From Carallia brachiata (Eukaryota > Streptophyta > Magnoliopsida > Malpighiales > Rhizophoraceae), in NCBI GenBank assembly GCA_021464245.1, contig JADCRB010000077.1, forward strand, positions 1,261,063 through 1,325,062: a DNA stretch of 64,000 nucleotides, written 5' to 3'. The position numbers and the translations under genes are program-made. This document shows positions 35,964-47,414 of the stretch, piece by piece (position 1 is the stretch's first letter; each line of letters opens with the position of its first letter). Under the pieces are notes generated by a model. It was not told where the DNA came from. It made no database searches and was given only the letters and a program-made list of their open reading frames with translations.

Positions 35964-36778
35964 TTAGTGAGGCGTGCAGGAGATTAACACATCTCATCTT
36001 GTAAGTAATCTAATGACATTTGACAATTTATCTGTGTTTTATAGTTTTTAAATTCAACACACTTTTTATATATAATAGTCTGTATTATTACATTTCCACC
36101 TTATTTTATTTATGCGTATCCACAAAGCTCTTCTGCTGATATTATACAACTATAAAAGAAACAAAATTACTAATCATTCAAAACAAAATTTACTAGCTTA
36201 ATTAGTTTAGAATTATTGGATTATAGATATAACTAAGAATCTTCATATCACATGAACATAACACATTTACTTCATGGAACTCAGAGTTATAATGATACAT
36301 TGGAGAACAAATAAAATTTTGGTAATTTCATGGTTAAAGTGAAGACATAAGCACGCTGATTATGAAATGCGAATGTGTTATTTCCTTCTTCTTTTTTTTT
36401 TTAGTGGGGGAGGGTCATTTTGTTTAATCAATGGTCTAAATTCATAGCAGTTAAAAAAAGAGGAATTCCACTGTTATTTAAGAGGCTATTTTTGTTGTAT
36501 TTCTATACTTGGTTTCCCAAGAGTATCCATTTCATACTTTACACTCTACAAGTTCGAGAATTCCTTTAATAGTTTTGTTTTCTGACAAAGTAATTTTATT
36601 TTATAATCGTGATAAGGTAATAAATGATCGTTTTAAAAAAAATAACAAAAATGCGAGAATCTATGCATGCACTTAAGAATGTTATTTCTGATTAGATATT
36701 AATGTTACTATTATTTTATTAGGAAATGAAGAAACATAAAAGCAAGAAGCAAATAGAACCATACCTAATAATTTGAAG

Positions 36779-37007
36779 CCCTGTTTGATTTAACTGTTGC
36801 TCATTTCTATTGTGATTGTTGATTGCTGTTACTGATAATTGAAATATAACTGTATTATTTAATTAGATTGATATTTGCTTATTACTATTCGAATAATAAA
36901 CTGATTATTTAGTAATTTATGTTTTTGTTTTATTATGGTTTATATTTATTTTTATCAGTTTGTTTTGAATGATTTTGCATGTTACAAAAATAATTCAAAC
37001 TTGGCCT
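36779..37007. mobile_element. Possible small MITE at the junction of the two duplication units
   Basis: Ends GCCCTGTTTGATTTA and, complemented, GGCCAAGTTTGAATTA form an imperfect inverted pair around an AT-rich 230-bp interior. It sits where unit 1 homology ends and shortly before unit 2 homology starts. No target duplication demonstrated. Confidence 0.35.
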
Positions 37008-38118
37008 GACTTACATTTGCATTTTAGCAACACAATAAACAAAATACCTCAATTTATTAATGAGTATAAAATATAGACAAATTGAGTCTTATAAATTAAT
37101 AATGTTTAATTCAATTATTATAAAATAATTTCTAATTCTACTTTTTTCATTCAGATATTATAGCTTAATTTATTAATGATATTTGTCAATGTGCATTGGG
37201 AAAGGTGGTGTCTTACGAAATTAATACTTGATAGGCAACGCAGTTGTGTTTTATATATTGCCTCACTTTTCTAGCTTGTATGTGAGCTCTTCTTAGTTCT
37301 TACATTAGTGTGGCATAAATAATTGAAATCGGGTGCCCGATGTGCAAGGCTCACACATTGAAGGGCCTGTAAAATGACCGAATATGCACAATTTTATCCT
37401 TATTTTGTTATCCCAATCTACAAATTTTATCATTACATCAAGAGTTGATTTTTGTACAAGAATTTAGTCTATCTTCGTCCCATTTTAAGCACGATGCCCT
37501 TCTAATTTAAAAGGACAAAAGCAATAGATGAAATTTACTAGAAGATAGTAAACTGAATCAATTTATTCAGAAATCATTTTTCCACCTCATGTTTTCTCAA
37601 GATCTTATTGTTCAAAGCAAATATCTTGGAATATATTAAAATTAAAAAAAAAAAAAAAAAGAACTTTGGTTGAGCAGACTCCAAGTTCAAGGGTCTAAAA
37701 TTTGGACCTGCGTCGACTAAAAACTCATCAGACCTGAAGAGTGCAGATTTGCGTATTCATTTTGTGCTCGCCAAAGTCTATCCTATGGTCGTTAGGCAAT
37801 GACATTTCCTAATCACTGCCGGTACCACATTGGAACGCATATTAATGTGGTGTCGGACCTATGTCAATAAACCCTTTTTTTTTTTAAATTTTTTGCCATT
37901 TTACTTGTTGTCTAATAATAAATGTTAGTTTGTCACATTAAAAGTTATGAGTTTAAACTTTTGTTAAAATGTTTAATGAGATAAAATATATCTCGACGGA
38001 ATTATAAAATGTCACCTTCTTTTTTTAATTTGTTAATTAAATGAAGTTTGTTTTTTTTTTTTTTTCAGTAATTAATATTGGGTTCATCAATTAAATGAAA
38101 TGATCAACATTGTATGGT

Positions 38119-39190
38119 TTTCACACAATTTTGTGTTGAAGAGAAGATCGGAATGGTCATTAATCTACGTCCCAGGCATGCCACGACATAACTTTCTTCA
38201 TGATTACGATATTTTCGACTTTCAAGTTTCATCCATACGTCCACCAAATTCTTTCAACACAAATTATTTTGTTCATTCAGCTTTTCTATGTTCTGGTGGT
38301 TTAATAAACTGATTGAAAACTTGTGCCTTTAACTCATATTTAGACTTGTGCCTCATCCTTCTTCTCTTTTTTATCGTTGGGCTATCAGTTTTGATAGAAA
38401 AAAATATATAACTAGTTAATACATTTTGTTCAGATTTTTTAATCTTATATTTTAATTTTAGTGATTTTATTTTTCTTTTTTGACTTATGGCTTCATGGTA
38501 AATGACAGCTCATTTCATTTTCATGATACATAAATATTTAAATTCACTATTGCTTCCTAGGTTAAATAATTTCGATGACAAGAAACTTGCAAGCCATTGG
38601 AATTGGCTCCGGAAAATAAATGATTAACATAGACAAGCAATTTATTTATTGTTCATGCAATTTTGTGTTGCAGTGAAGATCGGAATGGTCATTAATCTGT
38701 GTCCCAGGCATGCCACGGCATCACTTTCTTCATGATTACGATATTTTCGACTATCAAGTTTCATCCACACATCCACAAAATTCTTTCGACACAAATTATT
38801 TTGTTCATTCAGCTTTTCTACGTTCTTGTGGTTTAATATAATTGATTGAAAGTTTACCTCTAACTCGTATTCAGACTTGCACTTTACCCTCTTCTTCTCT
38901 TCTATCGTTAGATTACCAGCTTTAATAAAAAAAACAAAAAAATGTAACTAGTTAATATAATTTATTGTGATGTTTTAATCTTATATTTTAGTTTTAGTGA
39001 TTTTATTCTTCTTTTTTGACTTATAGCTTTATTGTAAATGGCAGCTCATTTCATTTTCATGATACATAAATAATTGAATTCACTATTGCTTCCTAGGTCA
39101 AATAATTTCGATGACTAGAAACTTGCAAGCCATTGAAATTGGCTCCGGAAAATGAATGATTAAAATAGACAAACAATTTATTTATTGTTC
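38119..39190. repeat. 532-bp tandem duplication inside unit 2
   Basis: AGATCGGAATGGTCATTAATC occurs at 38145 and 38677 (period 532). Downstream words GACTTATGGCTT / GACTTATAGCTT, CAGCTCATTTCATTTTCATGATACATAAATA, CTATTGCTTCCTAGGT and GCAAGCCATTG follow in the same order in both copies. Unit 1 has only one, shorter counterpart (33385-33545), so this duplication arose in unit 2. No gene recognised inside. Confidence 0.88.
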
Positions 39191-39674
39191 ATGTGATGGG
39201 TACAGCTGCTTCCACTATGATAGGGATTTAAAAAATGTTGGTGTTTACTATTTATTTCTTTTTTACTTTTTTTTTAGCGCAAAAAAGAATAACCATTATA
39301 AGAATGTTAGTCATTGTTCAAGTCTAAATCGGTAATTATTTATTATTGGCATAATTTAATTTTTTAATAAAGAGGATGAGATTGGATGAGTTTTCTCACA
39401 TTGTATTGAATCTATATCCCAACGATTCAGCAACTACAAATTCATCATAATTTTTTTGAAATCAGAAAACGCTGTCAAAAATATTCAAACTAGAGCTAAT
39501 GATGGTGGAGAAATGCCGATTAACCATTAAGCTCCCACATCCCATGTTATTTCCCAATTTCCAACATTATCAATACTTCAGTTGTTGTTTTCTTTTTCTT
39601 ATTTATTAACAAGTCTATTGGTTGTACATCAGTCATAATATTATATTGGTAGTTACTCTTTACTTTTTAATAGT

Positions 39675-39730
39675 ATCAATTTTTAAGGGGAGGGCACGCA
39701 ACAACAGCTTTCTATTTGGGGTTCCTGGAA
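39675..39730 (+). pseudogene. U2 snRNA pseudogene fragment
   Basis: TTTTTAAGGGGAGGGCACGCAACAACAGCTTTCTATTTGGGGTTCCT aligns with the Sm-site/stem-loop III part of the U2 gene (34075-34125). The 5' half with the branch-site-pairing region and the last stem-loop are gone, as is the promoter, so it cannot make U2. Confidence 0.75.
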
Positions 39731-39846
39731 ATCTCAATCCTTGTGATTGTTAATAGATTCATCGGAACTTGGATGGATGGCTGGGATGACAAATTGACAT
39801 TTACACGGGTGAGCCATGATCGTTTTTTGAAGTCATGTATATTTTC

Positions 39847-39856
39847 TCCCACATCG
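39847..39856 (+). promoter_or_regulatory. Perfect USE in front of the U4 pseudogene
   Basis: TCCCACATCG, 33 bp before TATAAG (39890-39895). The promoter of the dead copy is better conserved than that of the fuller U4 gene in unit 1. Confidence 0.75.
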
Positions 39857-39896
39857 AAACCAGACGGACTACAAGCAAGCAAAGAACCATATAAGG

Positions 39897-39950
39897 TAGA
39901 CGCGTTGTTCTTTTGTTTTTGTCTTGTTGGTAAATAGACGCGTTGTTCTT
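39897..39950. repeat. Direct repeat that displaced the U4 pseudogene TATA box
   Basis: TAGACGCGTTGTTCTT occurs at 39897-39912 and 39935-39950, a net 38-bp insertion. Removing 38 bp brings the TATA-to-start distance from 70 back to 32 nt, the canonical value. Confidence 0.75.
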
Positions 39951-39959
39951 TATTAAACC

Positions 39960-40033
39960 ATTTTCGCTTTTGGGCCAAGGACTTAGCTAGCGAGGTTCTA
40001 ACCGAGACGCCTCTATTGCTGGTTGAAAACTAG
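39960..40033 (+). pseudogene. U4 snRNA pseudogene, 3' truncated
   Basis: Keeps a diverged 5' end (ATTTTCGCTTTTGGGCC), the core CGAGGTTCTAACCGAGACGC and TATTGCTGGTTGAAAACT, then homology stops; the Sm site and terminal stem are absent. It retains the TATT missing from the unit 1 gene, so the ancestor had the fuller form. Confidence 0.8.
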
Positions 40034-40197
40034 CCCGGTTGTCTTGGGCCCGTCAAACCAAATTCACAGCAGTTCAGAAAAATACGAATTCGGTCGTTTT
40101 GTCGTTTGTGAAAAATTAATTTTATTTTATCTTTGTGATAAAGTAATACATGGTCATTTTTTTTTAATTTAAACATGGAAAATGTGAGAATCTATAC

Positions 40198-40337
40198 GCG
40201 TTTTTTTTATTAAAAAAATGTGTATCGTTAGTATATTAGTTATTACAGCTGCAGTTGTGAGTTGATGTTAAAAATTATCCGTTGACGTCCTCACGATAAA
40301 AACACACTTAATCATCACCAAACTACCATTGGTGGTT
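40198..40337. mobile_element. 140-bp insertion with 8-bp target duplication
   Basis: ATCTATAC flanks the segment at 40190-40197 and 40338-40345. Unit 1 shows the empty site (GAGAATCTATGCATGCAC near 36656). An 8-bp duplication suggests a hAT-type non-autonomous element, although the ends do not form a convincing inverted repeat. Confidence 0.65.
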
Positions 40338-41040
40338 ATCTATACATGTACTTATGAGTGTTATTTCTCATTATTGATATTATATAAATAATAATATTAA
40401 GAATAATAATATCATATATAAAATATAATATAAGAAGTATAGAAAATATTTACTTGTTTATGTAACAGCTTTTGGTGTTAGAATTTTCAAAAACTCAATT
40501 TTTAAATTTTTTTAATTTTTAAATTCTTAATAATTATAATCTTTCTTAGTATTATAATAGGATTATGATTTTAATAATTGTAGTCTTTGTCAGTATTATA
40601 TTAAAATTAGAATTTTAATTTCAATAAATTTTAACATTTTCATATACATACAGCTATCTTTTTCACATTATAAAAACACAAATATACTTTGTTAGAATAT
40701 TATTATTTTGCTTTTTTTTGTTAAAATTAGATTTGTCAATTTCATATTTTAACTTTTTCATTAAAACAATGTTAATGTTCATAATTATTACAATTATTTT
40801 AATACTTATTAATGATTTTCATTCTGTTGATTTTTTAAAAAAGATGTCTTTGATTGAATCGTATTAAATAATTGCTTGATTTTCAATCTTTCATTTGATT
40901 GTTTTTTAATTTTTAAAATTTTTTATTACATACTTACGTAACAGTATTTTTGAATCTGATAAGAATTCATTATTTTTGTCTTTTCCTTTAAGGTGTATCT
41001 AGTTCCCCAAAAGTTGACGAGAATGTCCATGAATACAAAT

Positions 41041-44000
41041 AGTGGCACATCCAGAAATTCTTGCTAGGGGGGCAAAAATTTACAAACATATATAAAAGAA
41101 ATAAAAATGAAAAAGTAAAAAATATAACAACTACATAATTTCAAATATTTGATATAAGTACTACAATTGTACTCGACGAGTTTTCATATTGTGAAATCTT
41201 TCTATAATTTTTTCGTTGCCAATACAATTACATACATCTTTTTCTATATATGTAACTAAACAATCATTCAACCATTCATCTCCCATCTGATTGCACAATT
41301 TGCTCTTAATGAAATTCATTGCAGAGAACATTCTTTCCACTGTTGCTATTGCTACTGGCAAGATCAAAGCTAATTTCAAGAGCAAGTACACTTGTGGATA
41401 TACAACATAACTTTTTGTCTCAACAAGTTTCTTCGAAAGTTCAACAAGTCATTCTAATTTTGAGAATATATCATTTGCACAAGCATCTAAAATATAGCTG
41501 TCAAGTTGATTATCAAGGATCATAAGATCTGTCATGTGAAATCAGAAGGATAGTATCGAGCAAGGCAAATAAGTTTTTTCTTGTCAAAAGCAACAAAAGA
41601 ATCTTTTGGATTTAAACATGCCACATAAAGAAGCAATTCTGTAGTCACTTCTGTGAATCTATCGTTGAGTTCTTGCAATTTTCTGTCAAGTACCTGAAAG
41701 AATAAATCTACCTGAAATGATGTAAATTTGAAATTGGTATGAGTTTGCGCCTTACTCATCCCAAAGGAGTAAAAACATCATCCATATTTGGTATGGAGAT
41801 ATTATGCTTTTCACAGAACAAAACAACTTCATTGAGTAAAGAATCCCATCCATTATCTCTCATTGCTTGTAACCTTTGTTTGGACACTTTAACTAATGTC
41901 ATAGCATTGATATCTTGATCACTCCTTTACAATGCTAGAGACAATTCATTTGTGATTTCCAATATATTCTTCATCAAGTGTAGATTAAAAACAAATTCAA
42001 AAGATTGCATTAATGTAAGTAAAACATGTGCTTCGGCCCTTTACTCTAAAGTCAAACTAGATTCTTCAACATATTCAAGGACTTCAATTGTAGGACAGAA
42101 CATATTGATCAACCTCAATATAGTAACATAATGTGAGCCTCATCGTGTATCCTCAGCTCTTGTAAGATTTGTTTCTTGATTCAAACCACAACCACTTGAA
42201 ATTTCACCACTTTCTAATGCTTCAACAACCTTGCTAATTTGTCTTTCTCGAAGAATATCACGACACTTGCAAGAAAAGCTAACTACATTTAACAAATTAG
42301 CAATCACCCGAAATAGCAAAGCAACTTCTACTTGTCCTTTTGCCACACCCACAAGTACCAATTGAAATTGATGTTCAAAACAATGAATATAAAAATCACA
42401 CTCATTCTCATTCAAAATCAAACTTTTGAGACCACTAAATTCACCTTGCATATTACTTGCTCCATCATAACCTTGTTCCCGTAACCTTGCTAAACTTAAC
42501 CCATTTTTTGCAAACAACGAATCCAAATCTTCTTTAAGTGATTGAGCAGTTGTATTAGGAATATGAACAAGACTAAGAAAATGCTCAATTACACATCCTT
42601 TCTTGTTCACATAATGTATAACCACAACCATTTGCTCTTTAACAGATACATCACGAGATTCATCAACTAAAAGAGTAAACAAATCATCACTAAGATTGTC
42701 AATAATAATATTAGTAGTCTCACAAGCAGTAGTATTTACTATATCCTTTTGAATATGAGGCGATACCAATTTTAAATTTCATTGAGCCTTCTTCAAAACA
42801 TTGTTAATAACATCATTATGATCTGCAAGAAATTGTAAAAGTTCAAGGAAATTTCACCTATTTTTGGAAAATTCAGATTCATCATGACCATGAAAAGCCA
42901 ACCGTTGGCGTAAGAGAAAATGAATACAATCCATTGTTACAGTTAAGTGAAGTCATAATCCCTTTTCATTTGATCAGATTGTTGAGAAAAAGCAACTTCT
43001 ATGTGCTCCTTTTGCTTCACTAATGCTTGACAATTTCTCCAAGCTTCATAATGACTACTGTTACGCCTCCCAACATGTGTGTATAACCTCCTTTTCTCTT
43101 TCCTATTTGAAAAACCTTTTGTAATAAATGTGTCACCCCCTCCTTGTTCACCACAATCAGATTGCATAAAATAACAACATAGACAGAAAACTGTATCTTT
43201 TGATATGCTATACTCTAACCAGTTATTAAAATCATCAAACCAATCGAGATTAAAACGACGTGTGGCCTTACCAACTGTAGTTTAAAGAAAATTGTGTTCT
43301 CTTGGTTGATGAGGACCTTTCTATAAATAAGCTCTTCGAATTGCATCTCGATCATTAGGATGATAATCTGAAATTTTTGGCCTTTTCCTTGGATCAGCAG
43401 GAAGATTTTGCAAGTCAACCTCTAAAAAATTGTTCTTCAAGCATGGTTCTTTGTTTTCTTGAGCTTGAGACTGATGAGTAAAAGACCCGTCAAAATTACG
43501 TTTCCCTCTAACGACAAACCTGTCCATAATCTGATACACGAAATTTGATAATATTAGAATCATGGGCACAACTCAAAATAATTTTTTTAGAAAATATTGA
43601 ATCTGGTAGAAAATATTGGAAAATAGAAAAAACTTATTTATAATCTGAATTGTTTGTTCCAAACATTAAAAAACAAAAGGTCGAAATTTCAAAAGCTTTC
43701 GGGTGGTGCAACAGTGCGAGTACACTATTGGAATTCGGAGATTGAACGCAAGCAACAAAAAATGGACCGAATACGAGTTTTTAAGTTCCCAATTGCGAAT
43801 TGCCCACGTTGTTTCAAATAATAATAATAATAATATAATAATAACATGTTGGACGAAATTTGTATGAGGTTTTTTTTTCAATTTTTTAACTGTTGAAAAA
43901 AAACTCATTAATCTTTTAGAAATTTGAAATTCCCAATATATAGTTCAATTGTTTAGATCATGACTTCTGAAAAAATTTAGAAAAAACAATTGATAAATCA

Positions 44001-44513
44001 TAAAAAGTAAAAGCTTATGACTTACTTGCCTCTATTTGAACTCAAGTTTATTAAGGATGAAAGGGCAAGAAATTGGAAAGCTTAAGTTGATCTTCTGTTG
44101 AACTTTGTGAACGAAGGTTGCGTTGTTGATGTAGGAGGCTAAGCGTCGTTGATGAAAAGAAAGATATTTTCGGTTTGTGTTTTTTTTTTTGGAAAATAAA
44201 AAGCCTCTTTCTATTTTAGGGGTGTGACACAAGATTTTTTTGTTAAGAATAAAAAGTATGAAAAGAGTTAAGAATTAAAAAAAAAAATAGCTGCCGAAAG
44301 AAAGAAGAATAAAAAATTTTAATTAAAAAATATAAATATAAAATATTATTTAAAGCATAGGCAAAACCCTAGTTTGAATTAAATAAAAATTTTAATAAAA
44401 GCGAAACTGTAATTTCAAGGAAGATAAAGAATTAAAATTATATAAAAACTACTTTTTTATATTTTTTTGAGCGTGGGCAAATGCCCACCCTCCTTACAAC
44501 TTGCGTCCGCCAA
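41041..44513 (-). mobile_element. Decayed hAT transposon
   Basis: Carries a broken hAT transposase on the minus strand (separate entry). The ends are related in inverted orientation: AGTGGCACATCCAGAAATTCTTGCTAGGGGGGCAAA at the left (first 20 bases AGTGGCACATCCAGAAATTC) and, complemented, TTTGGCGGACGCAAGTTGTA at the right. Such AGTGGC...GGGGGCAAA ends are typical of plant hAT elements of the TTF-zinc-finger type. No clean 8-bp target duplication is visible. It interrupts unit 2 of the segmental duplication. Confidence 0.7.
41161..43527 (-). pseudogene. hAT transposase (TTF zinc finger / DUF4371 / hAT dimerisation), broken
   Basis: Reading from 43527: a start MDRFVVRGKRN, then LPADPRKRPKISDYHPNDRD and RRAYL, then an in-frame TAG (43321-43323) where the family continues with KGP.QPR.H.F, a TAA soon after, WFDDFNNWLEYS, FCLCCYF and FSNRKEKRRL (TTF zinc finger), a frameshift near 42945, more stops, then the long intact piece 42769-42140 with LVDESRDVSVKEQMVVVIHYV, QGYDGASNMQGEFSGLK and YIHCFEHQFQL (DUF4371/catalytic region). 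The end (41391-41161) has ATVERMFSAMNFIKSKL, the hAT dimerisation motif. At least four nonsense or frameshift lesions show that it is dead. The family is often annotated as zinc finger MYM-type protein 1-like. Confidence 0.85.
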
Positions 44514-44647
44514 AGTCGCAGATCGGCAAATCCGAGCTGGCCCAGTACTTAGCCGATCGGAAACCTAGATTATTGTCGCTGCTCGAGTTGATTAAAGTAC
44601 TCGAGCCTTCTGAAACCCGAGAGCGAGTCTGCTTTTCCTTTCAAAGG
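44510..44647 (+). other. Exon-like fragment of unknown origin
   Basis: Immediately beyond the hAT end the plus strand is open and unusually GC-rich for the region, reading GKSELAQYLADRKPRLLSLL, then a leucine/glutamate-rich stretch ending in FSFQR followed by a good donor (AAAG|GTATGT at 44647). It looks like one exon of a conserved gene, but I cannot name the gene, and no following exon was found. A fragment left by transposition or duplication is the likeliest explanation. Confidence 0.4.
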
Positions 44648-44649
44648 TA

Positions 44650-47100
44650 TGTATGCATATGCAATGGGTACACATCACACACCCTTGCTAGGATTTTTCG
44701 CTTTTTTTTTTTTATATTTCTAACTAGTAAGTAACTCGCACGACACGTGAAATTAATAAATTTTTTTTGGAAGATTTAATTAATACGGGGTTTATGTTTT
44801 ACCTATATATTAAATAAAAGGTTAAAAAAATAAAATCATGATGTAATTATTTTTAAGCAATAGTAAATAATAACATGAGATCATGATCAAATGCTAAGAA
44901 AGACTCTAAATCAATAATTAAGATAATGTCAAATAATAAAACTTATTATTTAGAAGCTAAAATATGCAAATCAATCAAATTCTACTTCTGATTGTAATGA
45001 AGTTTTCATAATTATAAGATATTTTAACATTTTTAAATGTTAGTTTTATTCAAATACTAAGGAAAACTGTAAACTAACTACTAACTTAATGTCAAGATGC
45101 CAAAATTATAGGAGTCCACGTGAACCCTTTGCTCTTTAGTAATAGTAACATGGAGCTCTATAAAATCAACATTATAACAAAATTAATTAATAATACAATA
45201 CAAAATCCGAGAATAAGAAAGATCAATAAAGAAAAATACAAAAAGAAAAGAATAGACCAAGAATATTTTTACTTTTCTTATTTGAGGTTGACTAAAAGTG
45301 GATCATCCTTGCTTGGATCTCTTTTTATCTAAAATTGCAGCTCTTCATTGTTAATTAACCTGTATCAGGCAAAAAAAATCAAATAACAAAGTAGTAATGA
45401 AAATTTAAAAACAAAAAAACCTGAACTTACAAATTTTAATTAGTTGGGGGAAGTAATTTTAGATAGTAGGAAATTTTTATCAAAAGAAAAAAAAGAAAAA
45501 AAAAAAAGTAGTAAATCAACTTGATTAGGTTGGTTTTGTTCAAAAAAAAAAAAAAAAAAACCAAACAAATTGCATCTGATGGCTACCATCGATCAATTTT
45601 ACGTACGTTGTTACGTGAATGCTCTTTATCTCATCAAAAAAAATTTATCGGCTAATTGCCTAATACCAATCCATTTAATATATGTCCCAAATTTAGCCCA
45701 TAATATTGAATTCAACCTATACAAGTAAAACGGCAATCAAAAGCGATAAATTAAGAATAAACAAAAAAAAAAATTCGATTCATAAAAAAGATTGAAAAGA
45801 ATACAATTTGATCAATGAAAGAGAGAATTCAACTCATCAAATTAATCTATACAAAAAAAAAAAAAAAAAACAACCACACAAAAGTAATTGAATTCAACTG
45901 AATTCAGTTAATCAAAAGTTATCATATGCAACTATAAGATAAGCCAAAGTATTCGACACAAATAAAAATCCAAGAAAAAGAGTAATTATTTTATAGGAAA
46001 TACGATATATTAATGAGAGAAGTATTTTTAAAAAGCAATTATTTATTGATGAACCAAAAAATATTTTATATCTCTCCATGCCTCATGTACCCATCAATCA
46101 TTGTGTTCCAGGACATGCAATTCTTAAAAATATTTAAAATTAAAAATATACATCATATACATGCAGTCTTCTTTTTTAAATAATAAAAAAGCAATGAGTA
46201 TTTTTTGTTTCTATTATTATTTTTTACTTTATTTTAACTGAATTTCTTAATTTCAAGTTTCAACCTTTTCATCCAAGTAATTTTTATCATAAATAGTGTT
46301 TATAATTAATTACAGCTATTTTAATTTTTTATTACATTAAAAAGTTCATAATAATTTTTTTTTGCTGATTTTTTCAAAGAGATATCTTTGATTGGATACT
46401 TATTGATAATCAAACAAAGTGATTGTTGTATTCTAGGCTTATGAATCTAACCTATGACCTGTTTTTATGTCCAAATTGTCGTTTCAACGCTACAGTTTTC
46501 TCATGTTTTGGCCATAGATTATGAGTTTCAATTTAGATAAATTGTGTTAAGCCGTATATTGTTTTTCGACAATGGATGAGAATAAAGTTTTCAGTCTAAC
46601 CATAATGATAAACTTTAGCACCCAGTCCTCTTTTCACATTATATACCTTCTCTTGCATTATTACTCACGTTAGATTTTATTTTTTTAGACCAAACAATTT
46701 TTATAGAAATATATAAAATTTACCTATTTAATTTAGGTTATATGTTTTGTTTTGTTTTTTTCTTTTTAAATATAATATACACAAATGTATATTTTAGGAT
46801 AAATATTATAATTCACGTATCGCACAATCTATTACTAATATATTATGAAAACCGTATTATAAAATATTTCAAAATTTATAATTATGAAAAGTATCTTTTA
46901 ATTTTTTAATATCATTAAACTAAAAAAAAATTGATGATTTTTTTATAATTATAAATTTTTAAATATTTCATAATATAATTTTTATAATATATATCATTAC
47001 TCTATTATTAATATTACTATTTTGTTATTAGGAAATGAAGAAACATACAAAAAAAAAATAAAAAGCATAGAGAAACTATATTTAACCGTTTAAACTTTTT
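44650..47100. other. AT-rich intergenic, no gene
   Basis: Several pure A runs (near 45541 and 45855). The segment 46200-46500 resembles 40690-40990, hinting at a further internal repeat of unit 2. No coding region. Confidence 0.4.
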
Positions 47101-47188
47101 TTTTAAGCACTCAGGTCATTCAAAAATTTCTCTTCGCTAATCTACATCATCGCATTGGTAGAATCGAGAAAGATAATCGAATTATCTA

Positions 47189-47216
47189 TTATTGTTATTA
47201 TTATTATTATTATAAT
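47189..47216. repeat. ATT microsatellite
   Basis: Run of TTA/ATT repeats 60-100 bp upstream of the CLB19-like coding region. Confidence 0.85.
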
Positions 47217-47414
47217 ATAACAATTTAAACCGGTTAAAAGAAGCCTAACCTTGTTTTCACATAACGGTAGTTTCAGAACAAATGAATCTTCCCGCTCTCA
47301 CATCCGCCCAGGCTGCCACCACCCAACTCCCTCAAACTCGAACAAAACTAGACCATCGCCACCGCCGTCACGGCTAAGCCATCACCAAAATCAAACCCAA
47401 CCCATTAATCTTAA

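Larger units (their letters stand above)
31366..36780. repeat. Segmental tandem duplication, unit 1 (with U2 and U4 snRNA genes)
   Basis: Blocks of unit 1 match unit 2 in the same order and orientation: 31385-31520 with 37195-37330 (GAAAGGTGGTGTCTT); 31690-31850 with 37470-37620 (CATGTTTTCTCAAGA); 32543-32770 with 37680-37870 (GTTCAAGGGTCT); 33385-33545 with 38118-38285; 34075-34125 with 39678-39726 (U2); 35097-35320 with 39755-40035 (U4); 36440-36680 with 40058-40370; and 36700-36745 with 47015-47060 (TTATTAGGAAATGAAGAAACAT). Insertions specific to this unit are the MITE at 32109, the LINE at 34.3 kb and the MITE at 35496. Confidence 0.88.
37176..47100. repeat. Segmental tandem duplication, unit 2 (decayed U2-U4 copies)
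   Basis: Homologous to unit 1 in the same orientation (block list given there). The unit is stretched to about 9.9 kb by a 532-bp internal tandem duplication, a 140-bp insertion, a hAT transposon and other AT-rich sequence. Homology to the end of unit 1 reappears at 47015-47060, just before the CLB19-like gene. Divergence between units is substantial, so the duplication is old. The exact outer limits cannot be set by eye. Confidence 0.85.

Noticed and set aside
46200..46500. Similarity to 40690-40990
   Set aside because: Real-looking but both segments are so AT-rich that chance matching cannot be excluded by eye; not listed as a separate repeat.
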